Shown piece by piece: positions 11,301-18,984 of a DNA stretch of 64,000 nt. Origin of the DNA: Sediminibacterium ginsengisoli (GTDB lineage Bacteria; Bacteroidota; Bacteroidia; Chitinophagales; Chitinophagaceae); assembly GCF_900167075.1 (NCBI RefSeq), contig NZ_FUWH01000004.1, positions 1-64,000 of the forward strand. Direction: 5' to 3'. Positions within the stretch are counted from its first letter, which is position 1; every line of letters begins with the position of its first letter. The notes under the pieces were generated by a model. The model ran no database searches. It had not been told where the DNA came from and saw nothing but the letters and a program-made list of their open reading frames with translations. The translations under genes and the position numbers were made by a program.

Positions 11301-12642
11301 CGTCAGACTGCAGCTGCGTATTTACTGAAAGAAAACCGACCTGCGGGTTAAAATAATATTCAGAAGGATTCAGTTTCCGTGCAAATGTTTTTTCATAATC
11401 TTCCACTGCCTGCAGTCCTTTCGAAAGCAGGATACTGTTGATCGCTGCAGGATTACGGCTGCTGCCGTTATTGATCAATGAGGTATAAAGATCGTTGGCT
11501 GTATTGAATGGCAGTGAGCCCGGCGTTGTATTGCTGTGCACATTCGGGTTATATGGTTTCGGCTCTCCGAGATCCATCATACCCACAATATCACGCGCAT
11601 CGGTTGTGGCACCGGTTCTGTTGGTTACCCATACTTCAATACGCTGGATCTGTACCTGCGACGTTACCACGGGCAGGTTGCTCATGGTCTTGTTATAGTT
11701 ATCACGGAAATACTGCGCCATCAGGAAGTGACGGTTCTCCTCGTATTCATCCAGTCTTTTCTGGAAGCTTTGTGTGGCAGCACCACCCTGCAGTGAAACC
11801 GACTGGCGGGAAGAACGCTGGTTGGCCAATGCACCGGTTACAAAAAGTTTTCCGAACTGCAGCTGTGCTTTAATACCAAAGAGGTTCTGTACGCTGGGAA
11901 TAAGTGTTCCCTTAGACTGGAATGAGATATTACCCGCTTCAATACTCTTGATGATCTCATCGTCCATTCCCTTGTAATCCAGTTTCAGGGTATTGTCGAA
12001 ACTGAGATTGGAAGTGGTGTTATAATTGATAGGAAATTTAAGCTTGTCGCCGATGTTTGCATTCACATTCAGGTTGGCGTTCATATCGAAATCGAAACCT
12101 CCGTTTTTCCGCGCTCTTTCAGGAAGTGTCGGGTTCTTGATGTTCTGCCCCTGGTAACCGGCCATGATATTAACTTCACCTGTGGGGCGGATATCCACTT
12201 TCAGTCTGTTATCGGGGCCTCCCGTAGCAACATTGTTGATGCCGAAGATCCGGTCGAACAGGCTGGTATAGGCACGGGCAGGCGGGCGTTTCGGTTTGCG
12301 GTTCAGGGTGGTAATGGCATCGGCTCTTTTTTTGAAATAATCAGCTTCGGCTTTTTTACCCTGTAAACGCCAGAACTCGTCGAATGTGAGAAAGGTCGGT
12401 TTCCGGTAATAGGAGTTTCCTATTTTTTCAACGATATAATATTGTCTGGTCCTTGGATCGTATTCGATGGTCTGACGGATGAGAGAAGTATCGCGCAGTT
12501 CAAAAGGGTTGCGGCTGCGGGATGAAAACGCATCACCCCTCCTGTCGCTGATGGGATAACGCAGGGAATCGCTCTGCTGCGCGCATGCACATGCAGCGGC
12601 CAGCATAAAGGTCATGAACAGATAAAAGCTAGGTAGCCTCAA
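5374..12642 (-). CDS. sprA: SprA, type IX secretion outer-membrane translocon
   Basis: This 2,422-residue protein has the length and composition of SprA (Sov in Porphyromonas), the very large outer-membrane beta barrel through which type IX secretion substrates leave the cell and which gliding needs in Flavobacterium. The N terminus has a signal peptide ending near ACACA-QQ. The rest is beta-rich with many aromatic/Gly strands and ends in a strand with a terminal AQ. No ATG lies in a suitable place: the start used is TTG at 12640-12642, because the first in-frame ATG (codon 10) would leave a signal peptide without a charged N region. ruvA lies just upstream, a common arrangement in this phylum. 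Other secretion or gliding genes are not in the window. Confidence 0.96.
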   Translation of the reverse strand: MRLPSFYLFMTFMLAAACACAQQSDSLRYPISDRRGDAFSSRSRNPFELRDTSLIRQTIEYDPRTRQYYIVEKIGNSYYRKPTFLTFDEFWRLQGKKAEADYFKKRADAITTLNRKPKRPPARAYTSLFDRIFGINNVATGGPDNRLKVDIRPTGEVNIMAGYQGQNIKNPTLPERARKNGGFDFDMNANLNVNANIGDKLKFPINYNTTSNLSFDNTLKLDYKGMDDEIIKSIEAGNISFQSKGTLIPSVQNLFGIKAQLQFGKLFVTGALANQRSSRQSVSLQGGAATQSFQKRLDEYEENRHFLMAQYFRDNYNKTMSNLPVVTSQVQIQRIEVWVTNRTGATTDARDIVGMMDLGEPKPYNPNVHSNTTPGSLPFNTANDLYTSLINNGSSRNPAAINSILLSKGLQAVEDYEKTFARKLNPSEYYFNPQVGFLSVNTQLQSDEVLAVAYQYTYNGRVYQVGEFSQDVALDSTQGVQKVLFLKLLKATSQRTQLPIWGWMMKNVYSLDLFGGIQRDDFKLNVLYEEPSGGLKRYLPESSPAVDGQPLLRILNLDRLNSRNDPQPDGVFDYVEGFTVLSQSGRVIFPVLEPFGRDLDTLAFSGMPLATRNKYIYYQLYDSIKAIAHTYANLNRFVMQGQVKGTSFGGGSEIPLNAFNIPPGSVSVTAGGQVLREGSDYVVDYNLGTVKILNQAIINSNIPVKVSFENNATFGMQQRGFSALRLDYVANKKLTVGAIVERLGERPFFTKMGYGDDPIRNTMYGVDFSYQSELPGLTRLLNKLPFYSTKAKSAIAAYGEAAVLKPGHPPQIGKGEQGLIFIDDFEGTRTNIDLRFPFVSWALASTPQGNPRFPEATLTDSIDYNFNRAKLAWYNIEPNLQDKNSPNNPLRRNLAELSDPRVRQVFTNELFPQRSTNITDVQAATFDLAYYPTERGPYNFESRSSQIDGSGKLSNPARRWGGIMRAIDQTDFETGNIEFIELWVQDPFIKNPSSKGGKLYLNFGNVSEDILKDGRRFYENGMNTPKIPAAVDSSNTWGKTPVNPIQITQAFSNDPDDRPYQDVGFDGLDDAAERRKKGYVLQRLANNFGTGSSIYQKALEDPSNDNYKWYRDETFDQTGMGILGRYKSFNNPQGNSPVSTTNGQFTSAATLYPDNEDLNRDNTLNENESYYEYEIDLKPGMDVGITPYVTDKRRVTVNSADGITRTENWFLLRVPIRGFSRKVGNIPDFKSIRFARMFLTDFEDSVVLRFARFDLVRNQWRQFTFNIDTTGSYTPINTATGTQFNTLAVNLEENSSRQPVNYIMPPNVERVQLLSNNGVNLQQNEQAMSLRINNLVSGDARGVFKNLNLDIRQYSKLDMYVHAESITGQRVVQDNELYALIRIGQDFLNNYYEVKIPLKVTPPGNYPRGQEDRVWPEQNNLALNLRSLIDLKLRRNSAGASPANIYREKLDNKTISIKGNPNLGEVRGILVGVENPYDPDGPIQSAEVWINELRLSGLDEEGGWAALGRVDLLMADLGTVSVSANTHTAGFGTIEQRVNERSRDNLVQFDIAANIDAGKLIPKEAKLSIPVYASINRTVLTPQYDPYDKDVKYKEKLNSAPKDKRDSIRDAAIDQTTIKTLNFTNVRFLPGNKPGLLKLSNFDFSYSYTQIEQSSPVIAQNKVTRHRGGLGYTYTGQSRYFEPFKRMAGRSPWLAWLREFNIGYMPSYLSFKADVNRQFGEFVPRIVNTIDSKVDRVDTTYDKYFTFDRYYNMRWDLTKKLNFDFSATNNARVDEPYGRIDTKAKKDSVRDNFLKGGRNTLYNQKAILSYTLPFTMFPITDWITGRYVYGTSYNWIGGSLLAPSLGNTIENSQENSVSAQLNFTSLYAKSRWLRALDNVPVPKTAKPNPANTNPLGTALPSREEALKGLTGKARRDALKKWKERRRDERTAQRLLRANEPAELSNWERFLGRTLTMIKNGTVNYSANYRSRIPGFMDKTQFIGQNWNSMAPGLDYVFGRQPDTSWLNQKAAQGLLSRDVNFNFLYRQSFEQRLSITAQVEPIRELIIDLNLEKTFTKEYTELFKDTSGNGRASHLNPLASGGFSVSYISFGTLFAKHNPNEISATFKTFENNRLVVSKRVAESNPYWQNLAPGQKFTNDGYAAGYGRYAQDVLIPAFIAAYTGKDPNSVSLIKQSNSKISSNPFSGIKPLPNWRMTYTGLTKLPSLAEKFSAITLSHGYNGSLSMNSYNSALLYQDPFFFSAPGFIDTVSGNYIPFFLVPNITIKESFEPLIGVDITTTKQLNLKVEFRKSRLLSLSLIDYQLTESRTTEWTIGGSWRKRGVRLPFKLPGGKGNRLENDLVFKLDLSMRDVSTSNSRLDQSNAYGTGGQKEITIQPAVDYVVNNRINVRFYFDQRRVIPYISTSAPTTNTRAGINVKISLAQ

Positions 12643-12687
12643 AACAAGTAGCTTGGTTAAGTAGAAATGTATGCTATAGGTATAAGA

Positions 12688-13278
12688 TTATATGTTTTTT
12701 AATGCCGTTTTGATAATATCCTCCAGCGAACCTTCATCTCCGGCCTGGGTACGGGCTTTTTTAACCGCCTGCTCGGCTGCAGGTCTTGCAATGCCCAGGG
12801 CAACAAGTGCATTTACGGCATCGGTACCTGTATCCGCTGCTGCGCCGGTGCCCGTTTCCTGTGAAAAGGTTACAGACTGTTTACCCAGCTTATCCCTCAG
12901 CTCTACTACCAGCCTTTCGGCAGATTTCTTTCCTATTCCTTTGATACTTTCCAGCTGCCTGGTGTTGCCTTGCACAATAGCGCGTGTAATTTCTTCAGGC
13001 TTCATGCCAGACAACATCATACGAGCAGTAGAAGCACCCACACCTGATACACTGATCAGCTGCAGGAATAATTCTTTCTCTGCTGTATCGGCAAAGCCGT
13101 ACAACGTCTGTGCATTTTCGGTAATGTGCAGGTACGTAAACAACTGGCCACTTTCTTTGCTACCTACAGATGTATAGGTATTCAGGCTGACCTGCAGATC
13201 GTAGCCCACGCCGTTCACATCAACTACGATCCGTGCGGGTGTTTTTACAGCAAAATGTCCTCTAACAAACGCTATCAT
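12688..13278 (-). CDS. ruvA: Holliday junction DNA helicase subunit RuvA
   Basis: This 196-residue protein binds four-way DNA junctions as a tetramer and loads the RuvB motor. It starts MIAFVRGHFAVKTPARIVVD (OB-fold domain). The helix-hairpin-helix region covers about 70-130 (VSGVGASTARMML and IKGIGKKSAERLV). A linker rich in Ala, Thr and Gly leads to the C-terminal RuvB-binding domain (DAVNALVALG...). The open frame runs upstream to 13479, but the family N terminus and the divergent gene at 13346 both favour the start at 13278. Confidence 0.96.
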   Translation of the reverse strand: MIAFVRGHFAVKTPARIVVDVNGVGYDLQVSLNTYTSVGSKESGQLFTYLHITENAQTLYGFADTAEKELFLQLISVSGVGASTARMMLSGMKPEEITRAIVQGNTRQLESIKGIGKKSAERLVVELRDKLGKQSVTFSQETGTGAAADTGTDAVNALVALGIARPAAEQAVKKARTQAGDEGSLEDIIKTALKNI

Positions 13279-13321
13279 ATAACAACTGTAAAAATACAGG
13301 GAATAAATGACAGATGACACG

Positions 13322-13329
13322 TACCTTTG
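13322..13329 (+). promoter_or_regulatory. -7 element before the DUF6364/PIN pair
   Basis: TACCTTTG is a perfect match to the Bacteroidota -7 consensus TAnnTTTG and ends 16 bp before the ATG at 13346. No TTG is found at the expected -33 distance, so the promoter may depend on an activator or be weak. Confidence 0.5.
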
Positions 13330-13345
13330 AGAAATTTTTATACGT

Positions 13346-13573
13346 ATGAACACCAAGTTGACGCTGTCTATCGACGATTCCGTGATCCGGGACGCCAAGG
13401 AATATGCCCAGCAGAACCGCCGCAGCCTTTCAGAATTGGTGGAATCGTACCTGAAAGCCATTACCAATCCTACCCGCAAGAAAAAGACAAAATTGCCCCC
13501 TCATATTAAAAGATGGCAGGGCGCATTCAAAACTGATGATATTTGCACCCGGAAAGAAAAGCATCAGCTATAA
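13346..13573 (+). CDS. DUF6364-like antitoxin
   Basis: A 75-residue protein. Residues 1-45 fit a ribbon-helix-helix-like fold (TKLTLSIDDSVIRDAKEYA.. then SLSELVESYLKAI), and the basic, Pro-containing C terminus (TRKKKTKLPPHIKRWQG) could wrap a toxin. This layout is typical of DUF6364 antitoxins, which pair with PIN-domain toxins. The PIN gene starts 23 bp downstream. It probably neutralises the PIN protein and represses its own promoter; both roles are inferred from the family. Confidence 0.75.
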   Translation: MNTKLTLSIDDSVIRDAKEYAQQNRRSLSELVESYLKAITNPTRKKKTKLPPHIKRWQGAFKTDDICTRKEKHQL

Positions 13574-13596
13574 CTTAAAACGAAAGAACAGTATAA

Positions 13597-14028
13597 GTGA
13601 TAAGAGTGTTTATAGATACGGATGTGCTGCTTGACTTCTTCGCCGAGCGCGAACCCTTCGGAAGGGAGACTGAAGAGATCATGGAACTCTCTTATGAAAA
13701 ACAGGTAGAACTTTACTGCGCCGCCAGCAGTTATATCAGCATCTTCCGCCAGCTCTCGGAAAGCAAGGGCAAAGCGCGGGCGGTACAGGCGCTGAAAGAC
13801 ATGAAAGAACTTTTACTGACAGTGGCGGTTGATTCGGCCGTGATCGACAGGGCCCTTGAAAATGCGGTTCCGGAACTGGAAGAATCCATTCAGCTGGAAT
13901 GCGCGGCCGGCATCAGGAACCTGCATTCGGTGATTACCGGTCATCCCAAACATTTCAGGCATAAAGACATACTGATACAAACACCTAAAGAATTTTTAGA
14001 CGCATTCAATCAAACAATTCATGAGTAA
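13597..14028 (+). CDS. PIN-domain protein, VapC-like toxin candidate
   Basis: A 143-residue PIN-fold protein starting at GTG. The first strand [14 protein letters not shown] carries D7, D9 and D13. By eye, two of the four usual metal-binding acidic positions are changed: the usual D before A-[IL]-Q is E96 in EESIQ, and the D of the TRNxxDF motif is H119 in TGHPKHF. The acidic residue near 45-50 is not obvious either. It may be an inactive or altered nuclease. Its last 8 bp overlap the start of fabH, so it shares a transcript with fatty-acid synthesis. Confidence 0.75.
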   Translation: MIRVFIDTDVLLDFFAEREPFGRETEEIMELSYEKQVELYCAASSYISIFRQLSESKGKARAVQALKDMKELLLTVAVDSAVIDRALENAVPELEESIQLECAAGIRNLHSVITGHPKHFRHKDILIQTPKEFLDAFNQTIHE

Positions 14029-15016
14029 GATCACAGCAAGCATAACCGCTGTAGGCGGCTATGTTCCCGAAGACAAACTGACCAATTTTGACCTGGAGAA
14101 GATAGTAGAGACCAACGACGAGTGGATCCGTACGCGTACTGGTATTGAAGAAAGGAGGATCCTGAAAGGACCGGGAAAAGGCAGCAGTGATATGGCTGTA
14201 CCCGCCGTGCAGGAGATCTTGCGCAAAAAGAACCTCGACCCGAAAGATATCGACTGCCTGATCTGCGCAACCGTAACACCTGATATGGTATTCCCTGCCA
14301 CGGCAAACATTATCTGCGACAAGATCGGTGCTACCAATGCCTGGGGTTATGACCTCAGCGCGGCCTGCAGCGGGTTCCTGTTTGCCCTCACTACCGGTGC
14401 ATCCTATATCGAAAGCGGCCGTTACAAAAAGGTAATAGTGGTAGGCGTGGATAAGATGAGTGCGATCATCGATTATACCGACCGCGCTACCTGCATCATC
14501 TTCGGAGATGGCGCCGGCGCCGTATTGCTGGAACCGGCAACAGACGGAACCGGTATCCAGGACAGCATCCTCCGCACCGATGGTTCAGGCCGCGATTACC
14601 TGCACATGAAAGCCGGCGGCTCTGTAAAACCGGCTACTGTTGAAACCGTAATGGCACGTGAGCATTTCGCATACCAGGAAGGTCAGACCGTATTCAAATT
14701 TGCAGTAAAAGGTATGGCCGACGTAAGCGCCGAACTGCTGGAGCGCAACGGAATCACAGGTGATGATATTTCCTGGCTGGTACCACACCAGGCCAACCTG
14801 CGTATCATCGATGCAACGGCCAACCGCATGGGATTACCGAAAGAAAAAGTAATGATCAATATCCAGCGCTATGGCAATACCACTGCAGCAACACTGCCCT
14901 TATGCCTGTGGGACTGGGAAAAACAACTTAAAAAAGGAGACAACATTGTACTCGCAGCCTTTGGTGGCGGTTTCACATGGGGAGCAACCCTGGTGAAATG
15001 GGGTTATGATTCCTGA
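14021..15016 (+). CDS. fabH: Beta-ketoacyl-ACP synthase III
   Basis: This 331-residue thiolase-fold enzyme condenses an acyl-CoA with malonyl-ACP to start fatty-acid synthesis. The catalytic triad is visible: C116 in [10 protein letters not shown]256 in [10 protein letters not shown] and N286 in QRYGNTTAA. The [10 protein letters not shown] motif is at 161-170. The ATG lies inside the last codons of the PIN gene (8-bp overlap), which suggests translational coupling. A terminator follows 17 bp after the stop. Confidence 0.96.
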   Translation: MSKITASITAVGGYVPEDKLTNFDLEKIVETNDEWIRTRTGIEERRILKGPGKGSSDMAVPAVQEILRKKNLDPKDIDCLICATVTPDMVFPATANIICDKIGATNAWGYDLSAACSGFLFALTTGASYIESGRYKKVIVVGVDKMSAIIDYTDRATCIIFGDGAGAVLLEPATDGTGIQDSILRTDGSGRDYLHMKAGGSVKPATVETVMAREHFAYQEGQTVFKFAVKGMADVSAELLERNGITGDDISWLVPHQANLRIIDATANRMGLPKEKVMINIQRYGNTTAATLPLCLWDWEKQLKKGDNIVLAAFGGGFTWGATLVKWGYDS

Positions 15017-15033
15017 TAAAAAAACATTCTGCT

Positions 15034-15063
15034 AAAAGCTGTTCCGGATGGAGCAGCTTTTTT
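15034..15063 (+). terminator. Rho-independent terminator after fabH
   Basis: AAAAGCTGTTCC-GGAT-GGAGCAGCTTTT forms a stem of about 11 bp followed directly by more T residues. Confidence 0.8.
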
Positions 15064-15196
15064 ATTTGCCTTTCCCGGTGCTCCGATTGCCCGCACATCC
15101 ACGAGCCTTCATGCTTTCTGCTGCATTCTGTACCTTCGTCTGCACTGCGGGGAATTCCCGGAGTTTCAGTTCATCAACACCTAAATCCGGGATAAT

Positions 15197-16414
15197 ATGG
15201 ATCAGTTTTCAGGCATCAGCTCTGTAGCCATGCACGCTACCGGGCACAAGAATGCAGATGACGCGCACCTTACGCCCATCTACGCTACATCAACCTTTAC
15301 ATTCGATACCGCACAACAGGGCATGGAAAGATTTGCCGGTTCGGATAAAACAAGAATATACAGCAGATGGGGGAACCCTTCCTTTACCGCTGCAGAAGAA
15401 ACCATCGCGGCTCTGGAAGCTTTCGGACTGAAAGACGAGAGCGGATCTCCGTTAAAACTCAAAGCACTTTTGCATTCGAGCGGACAGGCAGCCATGACCA
15501 CATTATTCCTTGCGAACCTCAAAGCAGGCGATACAGTGCTTTCGCATTTTTCACTTTATGGCGGAACGCATGAGTTACTGCATAGAGTGATGGATGCTAC
15601 CGGCGTAAAGACTACCATCATCGATATGCGCGATCTGAATCTTGTTGCAGATGCGATCAGTAAAGACAGCAGCATCAGGATGATCCATATTGAAACACCC
15701 GCCAATCCTACTATACAGTGTGTGGATATCGAAGCAGTGACGAAACTCGCGAAAGAAAAAGGCCTGATCGTATCGGTCGATAATACATTCGCCTCGCCTT
15801 ACCTGCAGCAGCCGTTTAAATACGGCGTTGATTTCGTTTTCCATTCTACTACCAAATTCCTGAATGGTCATGGTACCGCTATCGGCGGTGTACTGATCGG
15901 TAAGGATCTTGAGAAGATGCAGACATCGGTCTGGAAATGGCATGTATTACTCGGCGGCAACAGCAACGCATTCGATGCATTCCTGCTGAGCCTGGGAATG
16001 AAAACCCTCGAACTCCGTATGGAACGCCATTGTGCGAATGCAATGGAAGTAGCTCGTTTCCTGGAACAGCATGCCGCTATCGCGAAAGTAAATTATACAG
16101 GACTGACATCACACCCCGATCATGCGCTGGCCGCAAAACAAATGCGGCACCCGGGTGCAGTAATGAGCTATGAACTGAAAGGTGGCCTGGAGGCCGGCAA
16201 GAAATTCATCGACAAGCTGCAGATGTGTGTAAGGGCTATTTCACTTGGAACCGTTGACACATTGGTTTCACATCCTGCAAGCATGAGTCATTTCGGTATT
16301 GCAAGAGAAGAAAGAATCAAATACGGAATTACTGATGGCCTGATCAGGATGAGCGTGGGAATAGAAAACCTGCCGGATATCCTGAACGACCTGGAACAGG
16401 CACTTAAAGATTAA
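15197..16414 (+). CDS. PLP-dependent trans-sulfuration enzyme (Cys/Met metabolism)
   Basis: This 405-residue enzyme belongs to the Cys/Met metabolism PLP family (cystathionine gamma-synthase/lyase, O-acetylhomoserine sulfhydrylase, methionine gamma-lyase). The PLP lysine is K220 in FHSTTKFLNGHG, with D195 in SVDNTFASP and Y121 in SLYGGT. The position that is Cys in classical methionine gamma-lyase (YGCT) is Gly here, so cystathionine or O-acetylhomoserine chemistry is at least as likely. The gene stands between two terminators, together with the acetyltransferase 23 bp downstream. The 180-bp leader has no recognisable SAM riboswitch. Confidence 0.88.
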   Translation: MDQFSGISSVAMHATGHKNADDAHLTPIYATSTFTFDTAQQGMERFAGSDKTRIYSRWGNPSFTAAEETIAALEAFGLKDESGSPLKLKALLHSSGQAAMTTLFLANLKAGDTVLSHFSLYGGTHELLHRVMDATGVKTTIIDMRDLNLVADAISKDSSIRMIHIETPANPTIQCVDIEAVTKLAKEKGLIVSVDNTFASPYLQQPFKYGVDFVFHSTTKFLNGHGTAIGGVLIGKDLEKMQTSVWKWHVLLGGNSNAFDAFLLSLGMKTLELRMERHCANAMEVARFLEQHAAIAKVNYTGLTSHPDHALAAKQMRHPGAVMSYELKGGLEAGKKFIDKLQMCVRAISLGTVDTLVSHPASMSHFGIAREERIKYGITDGLIRMSVGIENLPDILNDLEQALKD

Positions 16415-16437
16415 CAATCATTCATTTTTTTCAGACC

Positions 16438-16887
16438 ATGAACATACAGATACGAAGAGCGGTTAAAGAGGATTGCGCACGTCTGCTGGAACTGATACAG
16501 GAACTGGCCGATTATGAAAAAGCGCCGGAAGAAGTAACGGTTACCTTAGCACATTTTGAAGACAGCGGTTTCGGCCCAAACCCTGTGTGGTGGGCATTTG
16601 TAGCGGAGATCGATGGCAAAGTGGAAGGCTTTGCATTGTACTATATCCGTTACAGCACCTGGAAAGGTCAATGCCTTTACCTGGAAGATTTCCTCGTTAC
16701 GGAAAAGCTGCGCGGAAAAGGTGCAGGTAAACTGCTGTTCGACAGGGTCATGGAAGAAGCCAAAGAAAAAGGCTTTAAGCGGATGGTATGGCAGGTGCTC
16801 GACTGGAACGAACCGGCCATCAATTTTTACAAAAAATACAATGCCACGCTGGATCCCGCCTGGCTGAACGGCATCCTTGATTTTTAA
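16438..16887 (+). CDS. GNAT acetyltransferase, diamine/SSAT-like
   Basis: This 149-residue GNAT protein resembles spermidine/spermine N1-acetyltransferase along its whole length: IRRAVKEDCARLLELIQELA.YEK at the N terminus, CLYLEDFLV, the acetyl-CoA loop LRGKGAGKLL (91-100) and DWNEPAINFYKKY with the probable general acid Y131. It would use acetyl-CoA to modify a polyamine, a related amine or an amino acid; the exact substrate cannot be read. It is co-directional with the PLP enzyme and followed by a strong hairpin. Confidence 0.85.
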   Translation: MNIQIRRAVKEDCARLLELIQELADYEKAPEEVTVTLAHFEDSGFGPNPVWWAFVAEIDGKVEGFALYYIRYSTWKGQCLYLEDFLVTEKLRGKGAGKLLFDRVMEEAKEKGFKRMVWQVLDWNEPAINFYKKYNATLDPAWLNGILDF

Positions 16888-16908
16888 TACCGCTATTATT
16901 CAAAAGCA

Positions 16909-16937
16909 ACGGCCCATGCTAATGCAGCATGGGCCGT
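16909..16937. terminator. Bidirectional terminator between GNAT gene and fabD
   Basis: ACGGCCCATGCT-AATGC-AGCATGGGCCGT is a perfect 12-bp stem with a 5-base loop, placed between convergent genes. A T-rich stretch follows on the plus strand. Confidence 0.8.
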
Positions 16938-16961
16938 TTATATTTTCTGTATGCGCTGTTC

Positions 16962-17852
16962 TTAGTTTACACCATCAACCTGTGCATCACGATGGATCTT
17001 CTGAACAAGCCCCTGTAATACTTTGCCTGGGCCGGCTTCTGTAAAACGGGCCGCGCCATCAGCAACCATGGCCTGTACGCTTTGTGTCCATTTAACTGCT
17101 CCTGTAAGCTGCGCGATCAGGTTTTCCTTGATCACTTCGGCATCAGTAACAGCACTTGCAGCCACGTTCTGGTATACAGGACATGCAGGTGAGCCAAAAT
17201 TTGTATTGCGGATCGCAGCGGCTAATTCTTCACGTGCCGGCTCCATCAGCGGGCTGTGGAAAGCACCGCCAACAGGTAATACCAGTGCTCTCTTCGCACC
17301 CGCAGCTTTCATTCTTTCGCAGGCAATATCGATGCCTTTTACTGATCCGCTGATCACCAGCTGACCTGGACAGTTATAGTTGGCTGCAACCACAACTTCA
17401 CCTGTTTCCTGTTGTACAGCTGCACAGATCTCTTCAACTTTTGCATCGTCCAACGCAAGCACTGCGGCCATGGTAGACGGCGTGAGTTCGCAGGCTTTCT
17501 GCATGGCTTTGGCACGGATGCTGACCAGTTTCAATGCATCTTCAAATTGTAACGTACCATTGGCCACCAGAGCGGAGAATTCGCCGAGGGAGTGACCGGC
17601 AACCATATCAGGTTTTGCGTCTGCAATCGTTTTATACGCGATAACGGAATGCAGGAATACTGCGGGCTGGGTTACATTGGTCTGCTTCAGTTCTTCATCA
17701 GTGCCTGTGAACATGATATCACTGATGCGGAAACCCAGGATCTCATTCGCCTGCTCGAACATGTCTTTGGCAAGCGGGTTGTTCTCATACAGGTTTTTAC
17801 CCATACCGCTGAATTGCGAGCCCTGTCCGGGAAAAATAAACGCATGTTTCAT
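16962..17852 (-). CDS. fabD: Malonyl-CoA:ACP transacylase
   Basis: This 296-residue enzyme moves malonyl from CoA to acyl carrier protein. It opens with the PGQGSQFSGMG oxyanion motif, has the nucleophile S88 in AGHSLGEFSAL, R113 in SIRAKAMQ and H199 in GGAFHSPLM, matching the family. It is the last gene of a minus-strand run behind folE (20-bp gap), an unusual mix of fatty-acid and pterin genes. It ends just before a bidirectional terminator. Confidence 0.96.
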   Translation of the reverse strand: MKHAFIFPGQGSQFSGMGKNLYENNPLAKDMFEQANEILGFRISDIMFTGTDEELKQTNVTQPAVFLHSVIAYKTIADAKPDMVAGHSLGEFSALVANGTLQFEDALKLVSIRAKAMQKACELTPSTMAAVLALDDAKVEEICAAVQQETGEVVVAANYNCPGQLVISGSVKGIDIACERMKAAGAKRALVLPVGGAFHSPLMEPAREELAAAIRNTNFGSPACPVYQNVAASAVTDAEVIKENLIAQLTGAVKWTQSVQAMVADGAARFTEAGPGKVLQGLVQKIHRDAQVDGVN

Positions 17853-17872
17853 TCAGATTCTTATTTAAGCAA

Positions 17873-18469
17873 TTAATCGAGTTTGGCAGTGATCAGTTTC
17901 AGGAATTCACTGCGGGTTGAATTTTTAAGGAACTCGCCATCGAAAGCCGAAGTGGTGGTAACTGAGTTTTGTTTCTGTACACCACGCATCATCATGCACA
18001 GGTGTTTGGCTTCTATTACCACAGCCACGCCAATCGGATTCAGCGCGTCTTTGATGGCTTCGAGGATCTGCGTGGTAAGTCTTTCCTGCACCTGTAACCG
18101 GCGGGAATAAACATCCACCACCCTCGCCAGCTTGCTCAGTCCAGTAATATAGCCATTGGGTATATAAGCGATATGCGCTTTGCCAAAGAAAGGAAGCATA
18201 TGGTGTTCACACATGGAAAACAGTTCAATATCTTTCACGATCACCATTTCGCTGACATCTTCACTGAATTTTGCAGAATTGATGATCGCACGTGCATCCT
18301 GCTGGTAGCCCTGCGTCAAAAACTGCATGGCTTTAGCGATCCGCTCCGGTGTTTTTACCAGTCCTTCCCTTTCAGCATCTTCTCCCAGCAGTTGCAGAAC
18401 ACTGTGGTAATTTGTCATCAGCCCCTGCGTCACATCTTCATCGTACATCTCTTTTTTTACATATGCCAT
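17873..18469 (-). CDS. folE: GTP cyclohydrolase I
   Basis: This 198-residue enzyme converts GTP to 7,8-dihydroneopterin triphosphate, the entry point to folate, tetrahydropterin and queuosine synthesis. The zinc ligands C87 and H90 lie in [10 protein letters not shown], with C158 in [10 protein letters not shown]. Conserved sequences [20 protein letters not shown] and SEFLKL are present. The two pterin-synthase paralogues encoded upstream use its product. Confidence 0.96.
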   Translation of the reverse strand: MAYVKKEMYDEDVTQGLMTNYHSVLQLLGEDAEREGLVKTPERIAKAMQFLTQGYQQDARAIINSAKFSEDVSEMVIVKDIELFSMCEHHMLPFFGKAHIAYIPNGYITGLSKLARVVDVYSRRLQVQERLTTQILEAIKDALNPIGVAVVIEAKHLCMMMRGVQKQNSVTTTSAFDGEFLKNSTRSEFLKLITAKLD

Positions 18470-18493
18470 AGTAGTATATTAATCTGTTATCAA

Positions 18494-18910
18494 TCAGGCC
18501 GGGTATTCAACAAAATTTCTCTCTGTTTCGTATAAGCGTATGCTCAGATCCAGCGAAGCATCGATCCGTTTGCGCAACAGGTCATAGATCACCACTGCAA
18601 TGTTTTCTGCAGTCGGATTCAATGTAGCGAATTCTTTGGTATCGAGGTTCAGGTTGCGGTGATCGAACCTGTCAAGTACTTCTTCCTTTACGAGATCGCT
18701 CAGCAGTTTAAGGTCCATCACATAGCCGGTCTGGGGATCCGGCACACCTGTTACTTTCACTACCAGTTCGTAATTATGCCCGTGGTAATTGGGATTATTG
18801 CACAGTCCGAATACAGCATTGTTCCGCTCTTCATCCCATGCAGGATTATGTAGCCGGTGTGCCGAATTGAAATGTTCTTTTCTGAAAACAGCTACTTTCC
18901 GATCGTTCAT
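18494..18910 (-). CDS. 6-pyruvoyltetrahydropterin synthase/QueD family, paralogue 1
   Basis: A 138-residue PTPS/QueD-fold enzyme. The zinc histidines are H18, H43 and H45 (AHRL and YHGHNY), the likely catalytic Cys is C37 in FGLCNNPN, and FDHRNLN, PTAENIA and YETERNF are the other family motifs. The frame is open to 18964, but the family N terminus begins at MNDRKVAVFRKEHFNSAHR, so the start is put at 18910. It lies 24 bp before folE. It may make 6-carboxy- or 6-pyruvoyl-tetrahydropterin; which one is not decided by these motifs. Confidence 0.87.
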   Translation of the reverse strand: MNDRKVAVFRKEHFNSAHRLHNPAWDEERNNAVFGLCNNPNYHGHNYELVVKVTGVPDPQTGYVMDLKLLSDLVKEEVLDRFDHRNLNLDTKEFATLNPTAENIAVVIYDLLRKRIDASLDLSIRLYETERNFVEYPA

Positions 18911-18984
18911 TTGCTGGATGTTTCGTGCTTTAATAATGACAAATAAAGACGCGATAAGGTTCAAAAAAAGACCCGTCTCAACAA

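Noticed and set aside
5800..11977. Many open frames opposite sprA
   Set aside because: Composition follows the antisense of a beta-rich gene, with no domains, promoters or conserved starts.
13279..13479. 67-residue N-terminal extension of RuvA
   Set aside because: It does not look like RuvA, runs across the divergent antitoxin gene and its -7 element, and the family start MIAFVRG is at 13278.
15064..15196. SAM riboswitch upstream of the trans-sulfuration gene
   Set aside because: I looked for paired elements typical of known SAM riboswitches and found only a short GGGAATTCCC palindrome.
18964..18981. Terminator between the two pterin-synthase genes
   Set aside because: AGAC-GG-GTCT before a T run would need a two-base loop; co-transcription seems more likely.
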